From Bacteroidales bacterium (GTDB lineage: Bacteria > Bacteroidota > Bacteroidia > Bacteroidales > UBA932): DNA of 29,945 nucleotides. Under the pieces are notes generated by a model. The model saw nothing but the letters and a program-made list of their open reading frames with translations, did no database searches and was not told where the DNA came from. The stretch covers positions 1-29,945 of the forward strand of contig JAGABD010000051.1 in assembly GCA_017614795.1 (NCBI GenBank), written 5' to 3'. Shown piece after piece: positions 15,921 through 24,056 of this stretch; within the stretch, counting starts at the first letter, position 1, and each line of letters starts with the position of its first letter. The position numbers and the translations under genes are program-made.

Positions 15921-16504
15921 TCTTCTTGTGCGAGAATATCGGCCACGGTGCGGGAGACTCTCTCCTCCACCTCGGCGATTGTTCCCACGCTGTCCACTTC
16001 GTGATAGATGCCTTCGTCGCGGTACAGTTCGATGAGGGGCTCCGTCTTTTCGTGGTAGGTGCGGATGCGGTTCTCGATGACTTCGGGTTTGGCGTCGTCG
16101 GCGCGGCCTTCGATTTTGGCGCGGCCCGCGATGCGTTCCTTGATGAGTTCGTCGGGAATCATCAGGGAAATCACTGCGGTCACGTGCTCGTCGCGCGCTT
16201 CCAGCATCTCCTTGAGGTCGTATGCCTGGGTGACCGTGCGGGGGAATCCGTCCAGAAGGAAACCGGCCACGTCGCGGTACTTGCCGAAGGCCTTGGCTAT
16301 CATTCCCTCGACCACTTCATCGGGAACGAGGTTGCCCCCGTCGATGAGTTCCTTGGCTTTAAGTCCGAGTTCCGTGCCTTCCGCTATCTCTGCGCGGAGA
16401 AGCTCGCCCGTGGAGAGGTGCTTGAGGTTGTATTTCTTTGCCATCGGCGCCGCGTGGGTGCCCTTGCCGGCCCCCGGAGGGCCGAAGAGGATAAAGTACT
16501 TCAT
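15917..16504 (-). CDS. adk: Adenylate kinase
   Basis: A 195-aa adenylate kinase (ATP + AMP to 2 ADP), the enzyme that balances adenine nucleotides. The P-loop GPPGAGKGT lies at residues 8-16, the AMP-binding region includes LSTGELLRAEI, and FLLDGFPRT is the family signature. The lid region is short (IAGRAKIEGRADDAKPEVI) without zinc cysteines, so this is the short-lid type usual in Bacteroidetes. The start is ATG at 16504-16502; longer in-frame reading upstream runs through hpt. That ATG overlaps the hpt stop by one base (TAATG on the minus strand), pointing to an hpt-adk operon with coupled translation. Confidence 0.96.
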   Translation of the reverse strand: MKYFILFGPPGAGKGTHAAPMAKKYNLKHLSTGELLRAEIAEGTELGLKAKELIDGGNLVPDEVVEGMIAKAFGKYRDVAGFLLDGFPRTVTQAYDLKEMLEARDEHVTAVISLMIPDELIKERIAGRAKIEGRADDAKPEVIENRIRTYHEKTEPLIELYRDEGIYHEVDSVGTIAEVEERVSRTVADILAQED

Positions 16505-17046
16505 TATTCGGATAATACGTAGATGTCCTTGATATTGCGCCCGAGCCCGTCGTAGTCGAGGCCGAATCCCACTATGAACCTCGCGGGAATCTCCATTCCA
16601 ACATAGTCCAGAGGCATTTTGTTCTGGAAGATTTCGGGTTTCAGGAGCATGGTGCAGATGCGCACGTCGGCGGCGCCCTGGTCCAGAAGCTTCTTCTTCA
16701 GCATCACCATGGTGTTGCCGGTGTCCACGATGTCCTCGCAGACGATGACGCTGCGCCCCTTCACGTCGGAAGTCAGTCCGAGGGTTTCCTGGATCTTGCC
16801 GGTGGAACCGGTTCCCGCGTAGGAAGCGAGTTTGATGGCGCATACTTCGAGCGGGAACTCGAGCCTCTTGAGAAGCTCGCCCGTGAAGATGATTGCTCCG
16901 TTGAGCACGCAAAGCACCAGGGGGATGTCCTTGCGGTCCTTGAAATCGGCGTTGATTTTGGCTGAGAGTTTGTCGATAGCGTCTTCAAGGACGCTGTTGT
17001 CTATAAACGGCTCGAAGGTCTTGTCGTGTAAAACGATCTTGTTCAT
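16504..17046 (-). CDS. hpt: Hypoxanthine phosphoribosyltransferase
   Basis: A 180-aa type I phosphoribosyltransferase that converts hypoxanthine (and often guanine) plus PRPP into IMP or GMP. The PRPP-binding motif VIVCEDIVDTGNT is at residues 100-112. VLCVLNGAIIF near residue 50 and IKLASYAGTGSTG near 75 are typical of HPRT proteins, as is the C-terminal IVGFGLDYDGLGRN. It is the first gene of an hpt-adk operon and fits with the nucleoside importer encoded 5 kb away. It is divergent from the HhH/barrel gene, with 118 bp between the starts. A TAnnTTTG box is located 22 nt upstream. Confidence 0.95.
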   Translation of the reverse strand: MNKIVLHDKTFEPFIDNSVLEDAIDKLSAKINADFKDRKDIPLVLCVLNGAIIFTGELLKRLEFPLEVCAIKLASYAGTGSTGKIQETLGLTSDVKGRSVIVCEDIVDTGNTMVMLKKKLLDQGAADVRICTMLLKPEIFQNKMPLDYVGMEIPARFIVGFGLDYDGLGRNIKDIYVLSE

Positions 17047-17068
17047 AAGCGTTATTCGAATGTGTTCT

Positions 17069-17076
17069 CAAAATTA
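17069..17076 (-). promoter_or_regulatory. -7 box of the hpt-adk promoter
   Basis: The minus strand reads TAATTTTG, an exact TAnnTTTG, with a leader of about 15 nt to the hpt ATG at 17046. A TTTTC at 17097-17093 with a 16-bp spacer is a poor -33 candidate. Confidence 0.5.
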
Positions 17077-17164
17077 AAAATAAAATCGATACGAAAACAT
17101 ATAAATTGTTTTTAAGCATAAGAAAAATCGGGCGTTTTTATGTTTCGTGACGGTATTTTCGGGC

Positions 17165-18970
17165 ATGGTTTCTTTGCTTGTGGATTTCGTGTCTGCGGTG
17201 CTGCTCATAACCGGCGCCGGAACTATGGAAGATCTCTCCGAATCGGAGATCGAACGCTTCGAGCGCTATGCGTCAAGGCCGCTCTGCATCAATCTGGCGC
17301 CGTGCGGCAAACTGCTGTCTTCGGGGCTGATGAGCACATACCAGATAGCGAGCCTGGAAGATTATCGCAAACGCTTCGGCGACGTGCTGTCATTTTCCGA
17401 GCTGGCTGCGGTGGACGGTTTCGGGCAGGAGTATGCCCGGGCGCTTTCGCTTTTCGTGTCGCTGGAGGCTTCTTCGTTGCGAGGCGGCACGGATGCCTTC
17501 CTGCCGGTACGGGGAAGTGCGATGATCCGTGGCTCCGCCCGCAGAAGCGAAACTCCCAAAGGCCTTTCGAGTGAGGACTGCAGCGGGATGAAATACCATC
17601 TCGAGGCGGGGGAGAGGGCGGAGGCGTTCCTGAGCCGGCGCGGCACATATGGCAACCCGGAGTATGGCCCTTCTACACTCAGTGCGGCCTTTTACGGCAG
17701 GCGCGGATGGAAAGTGGTGGCGGGCGATTTCAACGCCCGTTTCGGGCAGGGGCTGATAATGTGGAGCGGCTTTTCCATGAGCGGGTTCTCCTCCGTGGCC
17801 GCATTCCGCAAAAATGCCACGGGAGTATCTCCTACGGGCTCTTTCTCGCCAACGTTGAGAGGTGTCGCGGCGGATTTGCCTTTGGGCTCATGGACGCTTT
17901 CCCTCGCTTGCGATTTGCCGTCCTGCAGGGGCGGATCCGGACGTGCGGCAATGCCGATGGCCTCTTTGGGGCGCCTCTGGCGAAACGCTTCCGTCGGACT
18001 TCAGGGCTGGAGCATATTGAGCGGAGACGAGAGAGTGCGTCCTGCTTCGGCGGCATCGCTGGACTGGAAGGCGGGGCTCGGGCCCTTCAACTTTTTCGGG
18101 GAATGCGCCTGCAGCGTCCGTGCTCCTTCTGCCGGAGAAGACTCTATGGTGCCCGGCTACGCGGTTCTGGCCGGAGTCGTGTTCTCGCCGGCCTGGAAAA
18201 CACGTTTCACTCTGCTCGGGCGGCATTATGGGGCCGATTATTACGGAAACTTTGCAGGCGCGGTGCGTTCCGCTTCGAAAGTGTCCGACGAGGATGGATT
18301 ATCCGCCGGGGCGCAATGGAGATGGGCCTACGCAACCGCCGATTTCGCCCGTCATCCGCTGAAAGCGACTCGGCAACGGAAATATCTTCTCGACTTGAGC
18401 CCTGAAATCAAGCTCGGCAGGAAGGATTCGACCGCGCCAAGCCTTCTTCCGGCACTTCGCTACATATACCGAAACAGCACTGCAGGTCGCCGTTTCGAGG
18501 CGCGTGCGGACCTGGGAGCATCCTGGCGCGGTGCCGTTCTCAAATACCGCTACCACGCGGCGGCAGCCAAGGGTTATGCCTGGCTGCAATATCTGGAGGC
18601 GGGGTACAAGCGCCAGGGACGACCGGTTTCGGGCCCGGCCGCCTACAATGCGGGACTCGCAGCTTCCCGTCTGGAATTCACCGCGTCGCTGCGCGGCACA
18701 ATCTTCTGCATCGACGACTGGCAGGACCGCATCTACTGCTACGAACGCGACCTCCCCGGCTGCTTCTCCGTCCCCGCCTACTACGGTCGCGGTTACGCCC
18801 TCTCCGCCATCGCAGGACTGAAATTCCGCCACAGCGTTCCGGTATTCGCCGCAGGCCACCGCACGTTTCGTCACGGCATCAGCGCCCGCTGGTCGTTGCT
18901 GTCTTACGAACGCCGCACGACTTTTCTACGCCGTACCGAATTAAAAATCCAGTACCAACTTGATTTTTAG
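17165..18970 (+). CDS. Helix-hairpin-helix protein with probable outer-membrane beta-barrel
   Basis: A 601-aa protein when started at the ATG at 17165; a GTG at 17147 would add six residues. The N-terminus (VSLLVDFVSAVLLITGAGT) is hydrophobic and may be a signal peptide, though it lacks the usual Lys/Arg. About residues 35-97 form a ComEA-like double helix-hairpin-helix: PLCINLAPCGKLLSSGLMS, SLEDYRKRFGDVLS, FSELAAVDGFG. The remaining ~450 residues are rich in Gly, Ser, Ala and aromatic residues with alternating patterns (WKVVAGDFNARFGQGLIMWSG, RWAYATADFAR), and end in LKIQYQLDF. A C-terminal Phe after alternating hydrophobics suggests an outer-membrane barrel. Bacteroidetes encode similar HhH proteins of this size without a known role. 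DNA binding at the surface is possible but unproven. Confidence 0.75.
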   Translation: MVSLLVDFVSAVLLITGAGTMEDLSESEIERFERYASRPLCINLAPCGKLLSSGLMSTYQIASLEDYRKRFGDVLSFSELAAVDGFGQEYARALSLFVSLEASSLRGGTDAFLPVRGSAMIRGSARRSETPKGLSSEDCSGMKYHLEAGERAEAFLSRRGTYGNPEYGPSTLSAAFYGRRGWKVVAGDFNARFGQGLIMWSGFSMSGFSSVAAFRKNATGVSPTGSFSPTLRGVAADLPLGSWTLSLACDLPSCRGGSGRAAMPMASLGRLWRNASVGLQGWSILSGDERVRPASAASLDWKAGLGPFNFFGECACSVRAPSAGEDSMVPGYAVLAGVVFSPAWKTRFTLLGRHYGADYYGNFAGAVRSASKVSDEDGLSAGAQWRWAYATADFARHPLKATRQRKYLLDLSPEIKLGRKDSTAPSLLPALRYIYRNSTAGRRFEARADLGASWRGAVLKYRYHAAAAKGYAWLQYLEAGYKRQGRPVSGPAAYNAGLAASRLEFTASLRGTIFCIDDWQDRIYCYERDLPGCFSVPAYYGRGYALSAIAGLKFRHSVPVFAAGHRTFRHGISARWSLLSYERRTTFLRRTELKIQYQLDF

Positions 18971-19089
18971 CTGGCGGCTAAATTGTTGATTGATAATAAA
19001 ATAACCACTTCCTTCTACCCCGAAAACAGGATAGAAGGAATAGCTTAAATAACTGTAAATCAGCGAGTTGGCCGCCAGTGGAAATCAAG
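18959..19089. repeat. Imperfect ~30-bp inverted repeat enclosing a 9-bp hairpin
   Basis: The left arm, 18959-18989, and the reverse complement of the right arm, 19060-19089, share CTTGATTT, then CTGGCGGC, then scattered matches to TTGA/CTGA; I count roughly three quarters of positions identical. The arms cover the last codons of both convergent genes. Inside them lies the separate hairpin at 19009-19040. The repeat may help end transcription from both sides or be a remnant of a rearrangement. Confidence 0.45.
19009..19040. terminator. Candidate bidirectional terminator hairpin
   Basis: TTCCTTCTA (19009-19017) and TAGAAGGAA (19032-19040) form a perfect 9-bp stem with a 14-nt loop, centred in the 89-bp gap between two convergent genes. 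It is not GC-rich and lacks a strong T-run on either side, so it is a modest terminator candidate, but its place between gene ends supports it. Confidence 0.45.
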
Positions 19090-19893
19090 GAGACCAAGAA
19101 TGGGCTCCTTGATGAAGCGGGAGATGCGGATGCCGGAAGCTTCGCAGAGGCGGGTAAAGATATCCTTGCAGGCATTGCCGAAGCCGCCGACCACGCCGAC
19201 GGGGTAGGCGGCCACGTCGTAACGGAGAAGAGCCCTGTCGATGAAGGCCAGGAAGTTGCCGTCAACCAGCGATTTGATATGGGCGTCGTCGTAGTGCGAA
19301 AGGATGAACGGAGCGAGGCTGCCGAGATAGCCGGAAGGGGAGGCGGAACGGTAGACGCCTTCGACTATCGAAGGATAGGACGCGTCGAACTTCGCCTCGA
19401 AATCCTTCGCCACATCCGCCGGAATCAGGCCCTTGATGTAATCGGCCAGAAACAGTTTGCCGAGAGTGGCTCCGCTTCCCTCGTCACCGAGAATGAATCC
19501 GCCCGTGTAGACCTTGCGCTCGACGCTCTTGCCATCGTAGAAGCAGGTGTTGGACCCGGTGCCGAGAATGGCCACTATGCCGCTCTCGTGCCCGCAGGTC
19601 GCCCGTGCAGCTCCCACAAGGTCGTCCTGGATATCGATTTCGTCGACTGCCGCCATCTTGCGAATCTCGGCCGCTATCGCAGAACGGATCTCCTCGGTCA
19701 CCACTCCGGCGGTATACATATAGAAACCTTCGAGACTCTTGATGCCCTCGGCGACAAAAGTCTCGCGCAGTATCCCGCAGACGGCCTCAAGACTCATCGT
19801 GGACACATTCATTCCCGGACGCAGGAACCTCCTGTCCGTTCCGATCACGCGCCAGTCGCTCTTGGTGGCGCCGCTTTCTACGAGTATCTTCAT
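19060..19893 (-). CDS. BadF/BadG-type amino-sugar kinase, likely MurNAc kinase
   Basis: A 277-aa kinase of the BadF/BadG/BcrA/BcrD-type ATPase (ASKHA) family, which includes N-acetylglucosamine kinases. The phosphate-1 loop reads VESGATKSDWRVI at the N-terminus, the second phosphate loop ILGTGSNTCFYDG, and the adenosine region VVGGFGNACKDI. GGFILGDEGSGATLGK is a strong family signature. The gene overlaps murQ by 4 nt. From knowledge of the Tannerella forsythia murTKQ cluster, a kinase of this type next to murQ phosphorylates N-acetylmuramic acid to the 6-phosphate, the substrate of MurQ. I infer the same role here; a GlcNAc kinase remains the alternative. No transporter equivalent to MurT is adjacent. 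Confidence 0.85.
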   Translation of the reverse strand: MKILVESGATKSDWRVIGTDRRFLRPGMNVSTMSLEAVCGILRETFVAEGIKSLEGFYMYTAGVVTEEIRSAIAAEIRKMAAVDEIDIQDDLVGAARATCGHESGIVAILGTGSNTCFYDGKSVERKVYTGGFILGDEGSGATLGKLFLADYIKGLIPADVAKDFEAKFDASYPSIVEGVYRSASPSGYLGSLAPFILSHYDDAHIKSLVDGNFLAFIDRALLRYDVAAYPVGVVGGFGNACKDIFTRLCEASGIRISRFIKEPILGLLDFHWRPTR

Positions 19894-20687
19894 TTTGCCT
19901 TGTATGCGTCCACCGCCGCGCGCACCTGTCCGTGCTGCAGCAGCAGGGCTTTCGCCTTTTCGTAATCTTCGATGCCGGTGGCTTCCATTATCATGCGGGT
20001 GCCGCGGTCCACGAGCTTCCTGTTGGTAAGCTGCATGTCCACCATCTTGCACCCACGTACGTGCCCCTCGAGTATCATCACCGAGGTGGAAATCATATTG
20101 AGGATGAGCTTTGCCGCGGTTCCGGACTTCATCCTGGTGCTGCCCGTCACGAATTCGGGCCCGACGACGGCGATTATGGGAATCTCGCAGGCGTCGGAAA
20201 GGGCGGACTGCTCGTTGCAGCTGATGCAGGCAGTCAGGAGCCCGTGTCTGCGCGCCTCGGCGACGGCGCCCGTGACATAGGGCGCGGAACCCGATGCGGA
20301 AATACCCACAACGGTATCCTCGGGGCAGGGATTGAAGGCCAGAAGGTCCTTCCAGCCCTGCGCGGGGTCGTCTTCCGCTCCTTCCACGGCGTTGCGTATC
20401 GCTCCGTCGCCCCCGGCGATTATGCCGATGAATTTTCCGGAAACGCCGAAGGTCGGCGGAATCTCCGAGGCATCCACTATGCCAAGGCGCCCGCTTGTGC
20501 CTGCACCCATATAGAACACGCGGCCTCCACGGGCAACAATGCCTTTGACTAGTTTTTCTATCTGTGGAATCGCCCCCGCAACGGCCTCGGGCACGCGCCT
20601 GTCTTCGGCGTTGATGCCCTCAAGCAGTTCAGTTACGGACATCTCGTCCAGATGGGCGTAATTGGAATTCTGCTCGGTAGTTTTCAT
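19890..20687 (-). CDS. murQ: N-acetylmuramic acid 6-phosphate etherase
   Basis: A 265-aa MurQ, a SIS-domain enzyme that cleaves the lactyl ether of MurNAc-6-phosphate to give GlcNAc-6-phosphate and D-lactate in peptidoglycan recycling. The family's hallmark stretches are all present: FYMGAGTSGRLGIVDASE, IPPTFGV, IIAGGDGAIRNAVEGAEDD, VVGISASGSAPYV, EFVTGSTRMKSGTA and QLTNRKLVDRG. The length is a little below the ~300 aa of E. coli MurQ, as is common in Bacteroidetes. The start ATG overlaps the stop of the upstream lipoprotein by 1 nt (TAATG) and the end overlaps the kinase by 4 nt, so the three genes form a coupled operon. Confidence 0.95.
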   Translation of the reverse strand: MKTTEQNSNYAHLDEMSVTELLEGINAEDRRVPEAVAGAIPQIEKLVKGIVARGGRVFYMGAGTSGRLGIVDASEIPPTFGVSGKFIGIIAGGDGAIRNAVEGAEDDPAQGWKDLLAFNPCPEDTVVGISASGSAPYVTGAVAEARRHGLLTACISCNEQSALSDACEIPIIAVVGPEFVTGSTRMKSGTAAKLILNMISTSVMILEGHVRGCKMVDMQLTNRKLVDRGTRMIMEATGIEDYEKAKALLLQHGQVRAAVDAYKAK

Positions 20688-22360
20688 TACTCCCTCACAG
20701 CGCGGATGTTGGTGCCGCAGTGGCGCCAGAAATTAATAATCCTGAAACTGCCGTCCTGGTCGGTGAAGGCATTGCAGGTAAAGCTGTCGGGCCTGTCTGA
20801 GGCAAAATAATAGGTTGGTGATTCTGCGAGGCTGGTGACCGTACGATATCCTGCCGATACGAGGAACATGCTCTGCCCTGTAAGGCGGCTGGTGATCTGG
20901 TATACCTGATGCCCGTCGACTTCTTTCTTTACCCAATCGCAATAGTCTATGAGTTCCTGCCAGTCTCCGGAAGTGGGCATACGCCAGGGGGCGCCGAGGG
21001 TCGCAGTCGCGATATCGTCTTCCGGATCCAGCTTGGTTTTGTTGTCCACTACAGGACCCCAATTCATGGAGGAGTTGTATTTGGTGAATCCGTTTGCTCC
21101 GTTCATTCCGCCGTTGCACCACTTATAGTTGCTTTGTTCATAACTGTCTTTTGTTTGCACCTCTCCCCAGGCATAGTACCCGCCCGCTGAGTATGGCGAG
21201 TCCGCTCCTATGTTCTTTGTAGACCATAATACGCTGAGGCCCATCTCCACTGTGCCGTCAGGAACGGTGCGCGAAGTCGTGGTAAAGCTTGCAATCTGGC
21301 TCGCGGCTTCTATCCCGTTCACTCTTGCAAAGGCCGCATAGCAGTAGGTCTTCGACATCTCAAGGAGGGTGGTGGTCGCCTCGAAAGTGGTATAATCATC
21401 TTTGATTGAAGTGTTGACCATAGTGCCGCTGGTCTTGAGCGATTCCAGGGTGGAACCTTCAGGTCCCCATATGAACCAGACCTCGTTTGATTCGGAACCT
21501 TTGCAACTGGGTGATATGCTGCCTTTGAGTTTGGCTTTCACGGGACCGGCCTCCGCGGGAAGTGCGGTAACCGTGAGGTTCAAATCGGAAGTTTTGAAGG
21601 TTTTAATCTCCCCGTAATATGATTCTCCGCTTACACTTGTACAGGCGACATAGCTGTAGGTGGTCCCTGGCTGCAGGTACCGCAGAGTGTCGGAGTAAGA
21701 AAGGCTTGCCCCCGGTTCGAAACGTGTCCAGCCGGTCCTGCCACCGTCGCTTATCAGATAGTCCAGACTCGAGCCTTCGGGCCCGAAGAGGAACCTGGCT
21801 TTCATATAGGCATCTTTCCCGACATTTGTCTCCAACCGGCCGTTAAGTACGGCAGTGAAGGGGGTGATATCGGTGGCATCCTTCGTCACAGGATTCATTT
21901 TGAGCGATTTTGTGCTGAAACTCTTGATGTTCTCCGCCTGAATGAAATTTTCTTTTTGGAGAATTGTGTCTACGCAATATATCAAGGCGCGGACGAAGTA
22001 GGTGGTGTCGCCCTGAAGGCCGTCGGCAGTCGTCTTCAGCTTGTGATTGGACGGCAGAACCACGTCGTTCGAGCCCTGCGGGGGCTGTACCATATAAACT
22101 ATGACTGGGGCGCCGTTGATCAGGGAGTCTATATCGCACTGGGATTTGTCGTTGCACACAAGAAAATAGTACCCCATCCAGTGGGCCAGCGTGTCCGGAT
22201 CGAAATATCCGTTGAGCGTCGCGCTTACCGGGCCGATGTTCGTCACGTCCAGCGTCACGCACTCTTTGCCCTTGTACGGGTTGGAGCCGAAATTGTCTTT
22301 CTTGCAGGAAAAGAACGCAAGCGGCAACACGAACGCCGCAAGAAGTATAATCTTTTTCAT
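20687..22360 (-). CDS. Surface lipoprotein with Fn3-like repeats and FISUMP-like C-terminus
   Basis: A 557-aa lipoprotein starting MKKIILLAAFVLPLAFFSC (Cys19), followed by the charged stretch KKDN, which may direct it to the cell surface. Three similar beta-sandwich units follow, at about residues 35-135, 135-240 and 240-345. Each starts with a TLDVTNIGPVSATLNG- or ATDITPFTAVLNG-like strand and ends with a SFSTKS/FKTSD/SFTTTS strand. Two contain the phrase FGPEGSSLD/WGPEGSTLE. The last ~210 residues (GLSVLWSTKNIGADSPYSAG, YYAWGEVQTK, WRMPTSGDWQELIDYC) resemble the Fibrobacter-type FISUMP domain found in many Bacteroidetes surface proteins. It is coupled to murQ by a 1-nt overlap, suggesting a link to wall-fragment or glycan capture. 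That link is inferred, and no ligand is known. Confidence 0.82.
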   Translation of the reverse strand: MKKIILLAAFVLPLAFFSCKKDNFGSNPYKGKECVTLDVTNIGPVSATLNGYFDPDTLAHWMGYYFLVCNDKSQCDIDSLINGAPVIVYMVQPPQGSNDVVLPSNHKLKTTADGLQGDTTYFVRALIYCVDTILQKENFIQAENIKSFSTKSLKMNPVTKDATDITPFTAVLNGRLETNVGKDAYMKARFLFGPEGSSLDYLISDGGRTGWTRFEPGASLSYSDTLRYLQPGTTYSYVACTSVSGESYYGEIKTFKTSDLNLTVTALPAEAGPVKAKLKGSISPSCKGSESNEVWFIWGPEGSTLESLKTSGTMVNTSIKDDYTTFEATTTLLEMSKTYCYAAFARVNGIEAASQIASFTTTSRTVPDGTVEMGLSVLWSTKNIGADSPYSAGGYYAWGEVQTKDSYEQSNYKWCNGGMNGANGFTKYNSSMNWGPVVDNKTKLDPEDDIATATLGAPWRMPTSGDWQELIDYCDWVKKEVDGHQVYQITSRLTGQSMFLVSAGYRTVTSLAESPTYYFASDRPDSFTCNAFTDQDGSFRIINFWRHCGTNIRAVRE

Positions 22361-22380
22361 ATCTGAAATCTTGATTTCGT

Positions 22381-22388
22381 CAAATATA
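22381..22388 (-). promoter_or_regulatory. -7 box of the lipoprotein-murQ-kinase operon
   Basis: The minus strand reads TATATTTG, an exact TAnnTTTG, 20 nt ahead of the ATG at 22360. The upstream -33 region has only weak matches and runs into the divergent obgE promoter. Confidence 0.5.
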
Positions 22389-22394
22389 CAACAA

Positions 22395-22426
22395 TTTGCT
22401 GAAACACGGAAAAATCAGTAAATTCG
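22395..22426 (+). promoter_or_regulatory. Bacteroidetes-type promoter of obgE
   Basis: TTTG (22395-22398), a 20-bp spacer, then TAAATTCG (22419-22426), one mismatch from TAnnTTTG. Transcription would begin near 22432, so the usable start is the GTG at 22444 and not an ATG at 22396, which overlaps the -33 box. Confidence 0.5.
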
Positions 22427-22443
22427 CGGCTGGTAATATAAGT

Positions 22444-23433
22444 GTGGCCGAGAGCAATTTCATAGACTACGTGCGCATTCACTGCGAATCGGGACACGGC
22501 GGAGCGGGAAGCACCCATCTGCTGAGGGCGAAATATGTGCCCAAGGGCGGCCCCGACGGCGGTGACGGCGGACGCGGCGGCCACGTCATCCTGAGGGCGA
22601 ACGCGCAGTTCTGGACGCTCATCCACCTCAAATACCGCAAGTACGTGAAGGCGGGCGACGGCGAGAAGGGAGGCGCTGCCCTGAGGCACGGCGCCGACGG
22701 GGAGGACATCTACCTCGATGTCCCTCCGGGAACGGTTGTGCGCGATGCCGACACCGGAGAGATAATCTTCGAACTGGTGGAAGCGGGGGAGGAGAAGATC
22801 CTCTGCAAGGGCGGACGCGGAGGCCTCGGCAACGACAATTTCAAGACCGCCACGATGCAGACTCCGCGCTTTGCCCAGCCTGGCGAAGAAGGGGAGGAAG
22901 GATGGTTCATCCTCGAGCTCAAGCTTCTGGCGGATGTGGGCCTTGTAGGCCTTCCCAATGCCGGCAAGTCCACGCTTCTTTCCGTAATCACCTCGGCAAA
23001 GCCGAAGATAGCGAACTACGCCTTCACCACGCTGGAACCCAACCTCGGCATCGTTCGTTACTACGACGACCAGTCGTTCGTGGTGGCGGACATCCCGGGC
23101 ATAATCGAGGGCGCCCACGAGGGCCGCGGCATAGGCGACAGGTTCCTGCGCCATATCGAGCGCAATTCCGTGCTGCTCTTTATGATTTCGGTCGAGGAAG
23201 ATGACATAGCGGCGACCTACGAAACCCTGCTTAACGAGCTGCGGCTTTATAACCCCGAGCTTCTGGTGAAAAAGCGCCTTCTGGCAGTCACCAAGTGCGA
23301 CATCATCGACGCTTCGCTTGAAAAGGAAATAGAGGCGACTCTCCCCAAGGACCTGGAGCATGTATTCATCTCCTCGGTTACTCGCGAAGGACTGAAAGAC
23401 CTCATAGATATGCTTTGGAGGGCACTGCAATGA
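22444..23433 (+). CDS. obgE: Obg-family GTPase
   Basis: A 329-aa Obg GTPase, an essential ribosome-associated GTPase with roles in large-subunit assembly and stress control. The glycine-rich Obg fold fills residues 1-158 ([49 protein letters not shown]). The G domain follows, with G1 GLPNAGKST, the switch I region ending in [10 protein letters not shown]3 [12 protein letters not shown] and the G4-like TKCD. There is no long C-terminal extension. The start is chosen as GTG at 22444 because family members begin (M)AESNF and because the upstream ATG overlaps the promoter. Its stop overlaps the PAP2 start by 4 nt. Confidence 0.95.
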   Translation: MAESNFIDYVRIHCESGHGGAGSTHLLRAKYVPKGGPDGGDGGRGGHVILRANAQFWTLIHLKYRKYVKAGDGEKGGAALRHGADGEDIYLDVPPGTVVRDADTGEIIFELVEAGEEKILCKGGRGGLGNDNFKTATMQTPRFAQPGEEGEEGWFILELKLLADVGLVGLPNAGKSTLLSVITSAKPKIANYAFTTLEPNLGIVRYYDDQSFVVADIPGIIEGAHEGRGIGDRFLRHIERNSVLLFMISVEEDDIAATYETLLNELRLYNPELLVKKRLLAVTKCDIIDASLEKEIEATLPKDLEHVFISSVTREGLKDLIDMLWRALQ

Positions 23434-24056
23434 GCGTCTGGAGTGTTCTTGAGACGGCCGACAAGCACGCGACGCTTGCCATCAACGCTTTCAGCGGCGG
23501 CTTTACCGATGCGCTGATGCCTGTGCTGAGTAACCGGCTTGTTTGGATTCCCGCATATCTTCTGCTTCTCTGGTATCTCTGGAAGCGGCTTGGATGGAAA
23601 AAGACTTTGCTGGTGCTGATTGCCGTGGCAGTGGCAATTGCGGCGGCCGACCAGCTTGCAAACCTCGTGAAATACAGCGCCAGGCGCTTCAGGCCCTGCT
23701 GGGACGATTGGATGGTGGAGAACGGGCTCAAGATTCTGGAGCGGAAGGGCAGCAAATACGGTTTCTTCTCGGCGCACGCGGCTACTACTGCAGCCCTGGC
23801 AACGACGGTGCTGGCCTTCTTGAAGAGATTGCCGGTCGGTGCCTGCAATGACGACCCAAAGCCTCGCTACAGGGCACTGTCGTGGCTGTTGGGATTCTAC
23901 GTGCTCGGCGTAAGCATCAGCCGCATCTACGTCGGCAAGCACTTCCTCGGCGACGTTCTAGTCGGCCTAGTCGTCGGCATCCTTTTAGGATGGGCGGTGT
24001 ATAAAGTATTGGTAAATATATCGTATATTTGCAAGATTACGACATGGGAAAAGTAA
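23430..24056 (+). CDS. PAP2-family membrane phosphatase
   Basis: A 208-aa inner-membrane protein of the PAP2 (phosphatidic acid phosphatase type 2) superfamily, which includes undecaprenyl-diphosphate phosphatases and lipid A phosphatases. The three catalytic motifs are intact: K81-x6-R88-P89, S114-A-H116 (in GFFSAHA), and S164-R165-x5-H171-x3-D175. Five to six hydrophobic segments surround them. The start at 23430 overlaps the obgE stop (ATGA); an in-frame ATG at 23415 lies inside obgE. The 3' end contains the parA promoter box and overlaps parA by 13 nt. Likely substrates are undecaprenyl pyrophosphate or lipid A, but the sequence does not decide between them. Confidence 0.9.
   Translation: MSVWSVLETADKHATLAINAFSGGFTDALMPVLSNRLVWIPAYLLLLWYLWKRLGWKKTLLVLIAVAVAIAAADQLANLVKYSARRFRPCWDDWMVENGLKILERKGSKYGFFSAHAATTAALATTVLAFLKRLPVGACNDDPKPRYRALSWLLGFYVLGVSISRIYVGKHFLGDVLVGLVVGILLGWAVYKVLVNISYICKITTWEK
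24024..24031 (+). promoter_or_regulatory. Internal -7 box ahead of parA
   Basis: TATATTTG, an exact TAnnTTTG, lies inside the last codons of the PAP2 gene, 12 nt ahead of the parA ATG at 24044. The leader would be only about 5-7 nt. No clear -33 TTTG was found, so this is a moderate candidate. Confidence 0.45.

Noticed and set aside
17140..17164. Frameshift at the start of the HhH/barrel gene
   Set aside because: The weak export signal prompted a check of the other frames. The ATG at 17140 gives no signal peptide, and no frame joins sensibly, so the frame is taken as intact.
22396..22443. Longer Obg N-terminus from the ATG at 22396
   Set aside because: This ATG overlaps the -33 box of a good promoter, and the Obg family start (AESNF) begins at the GTG at 22444.
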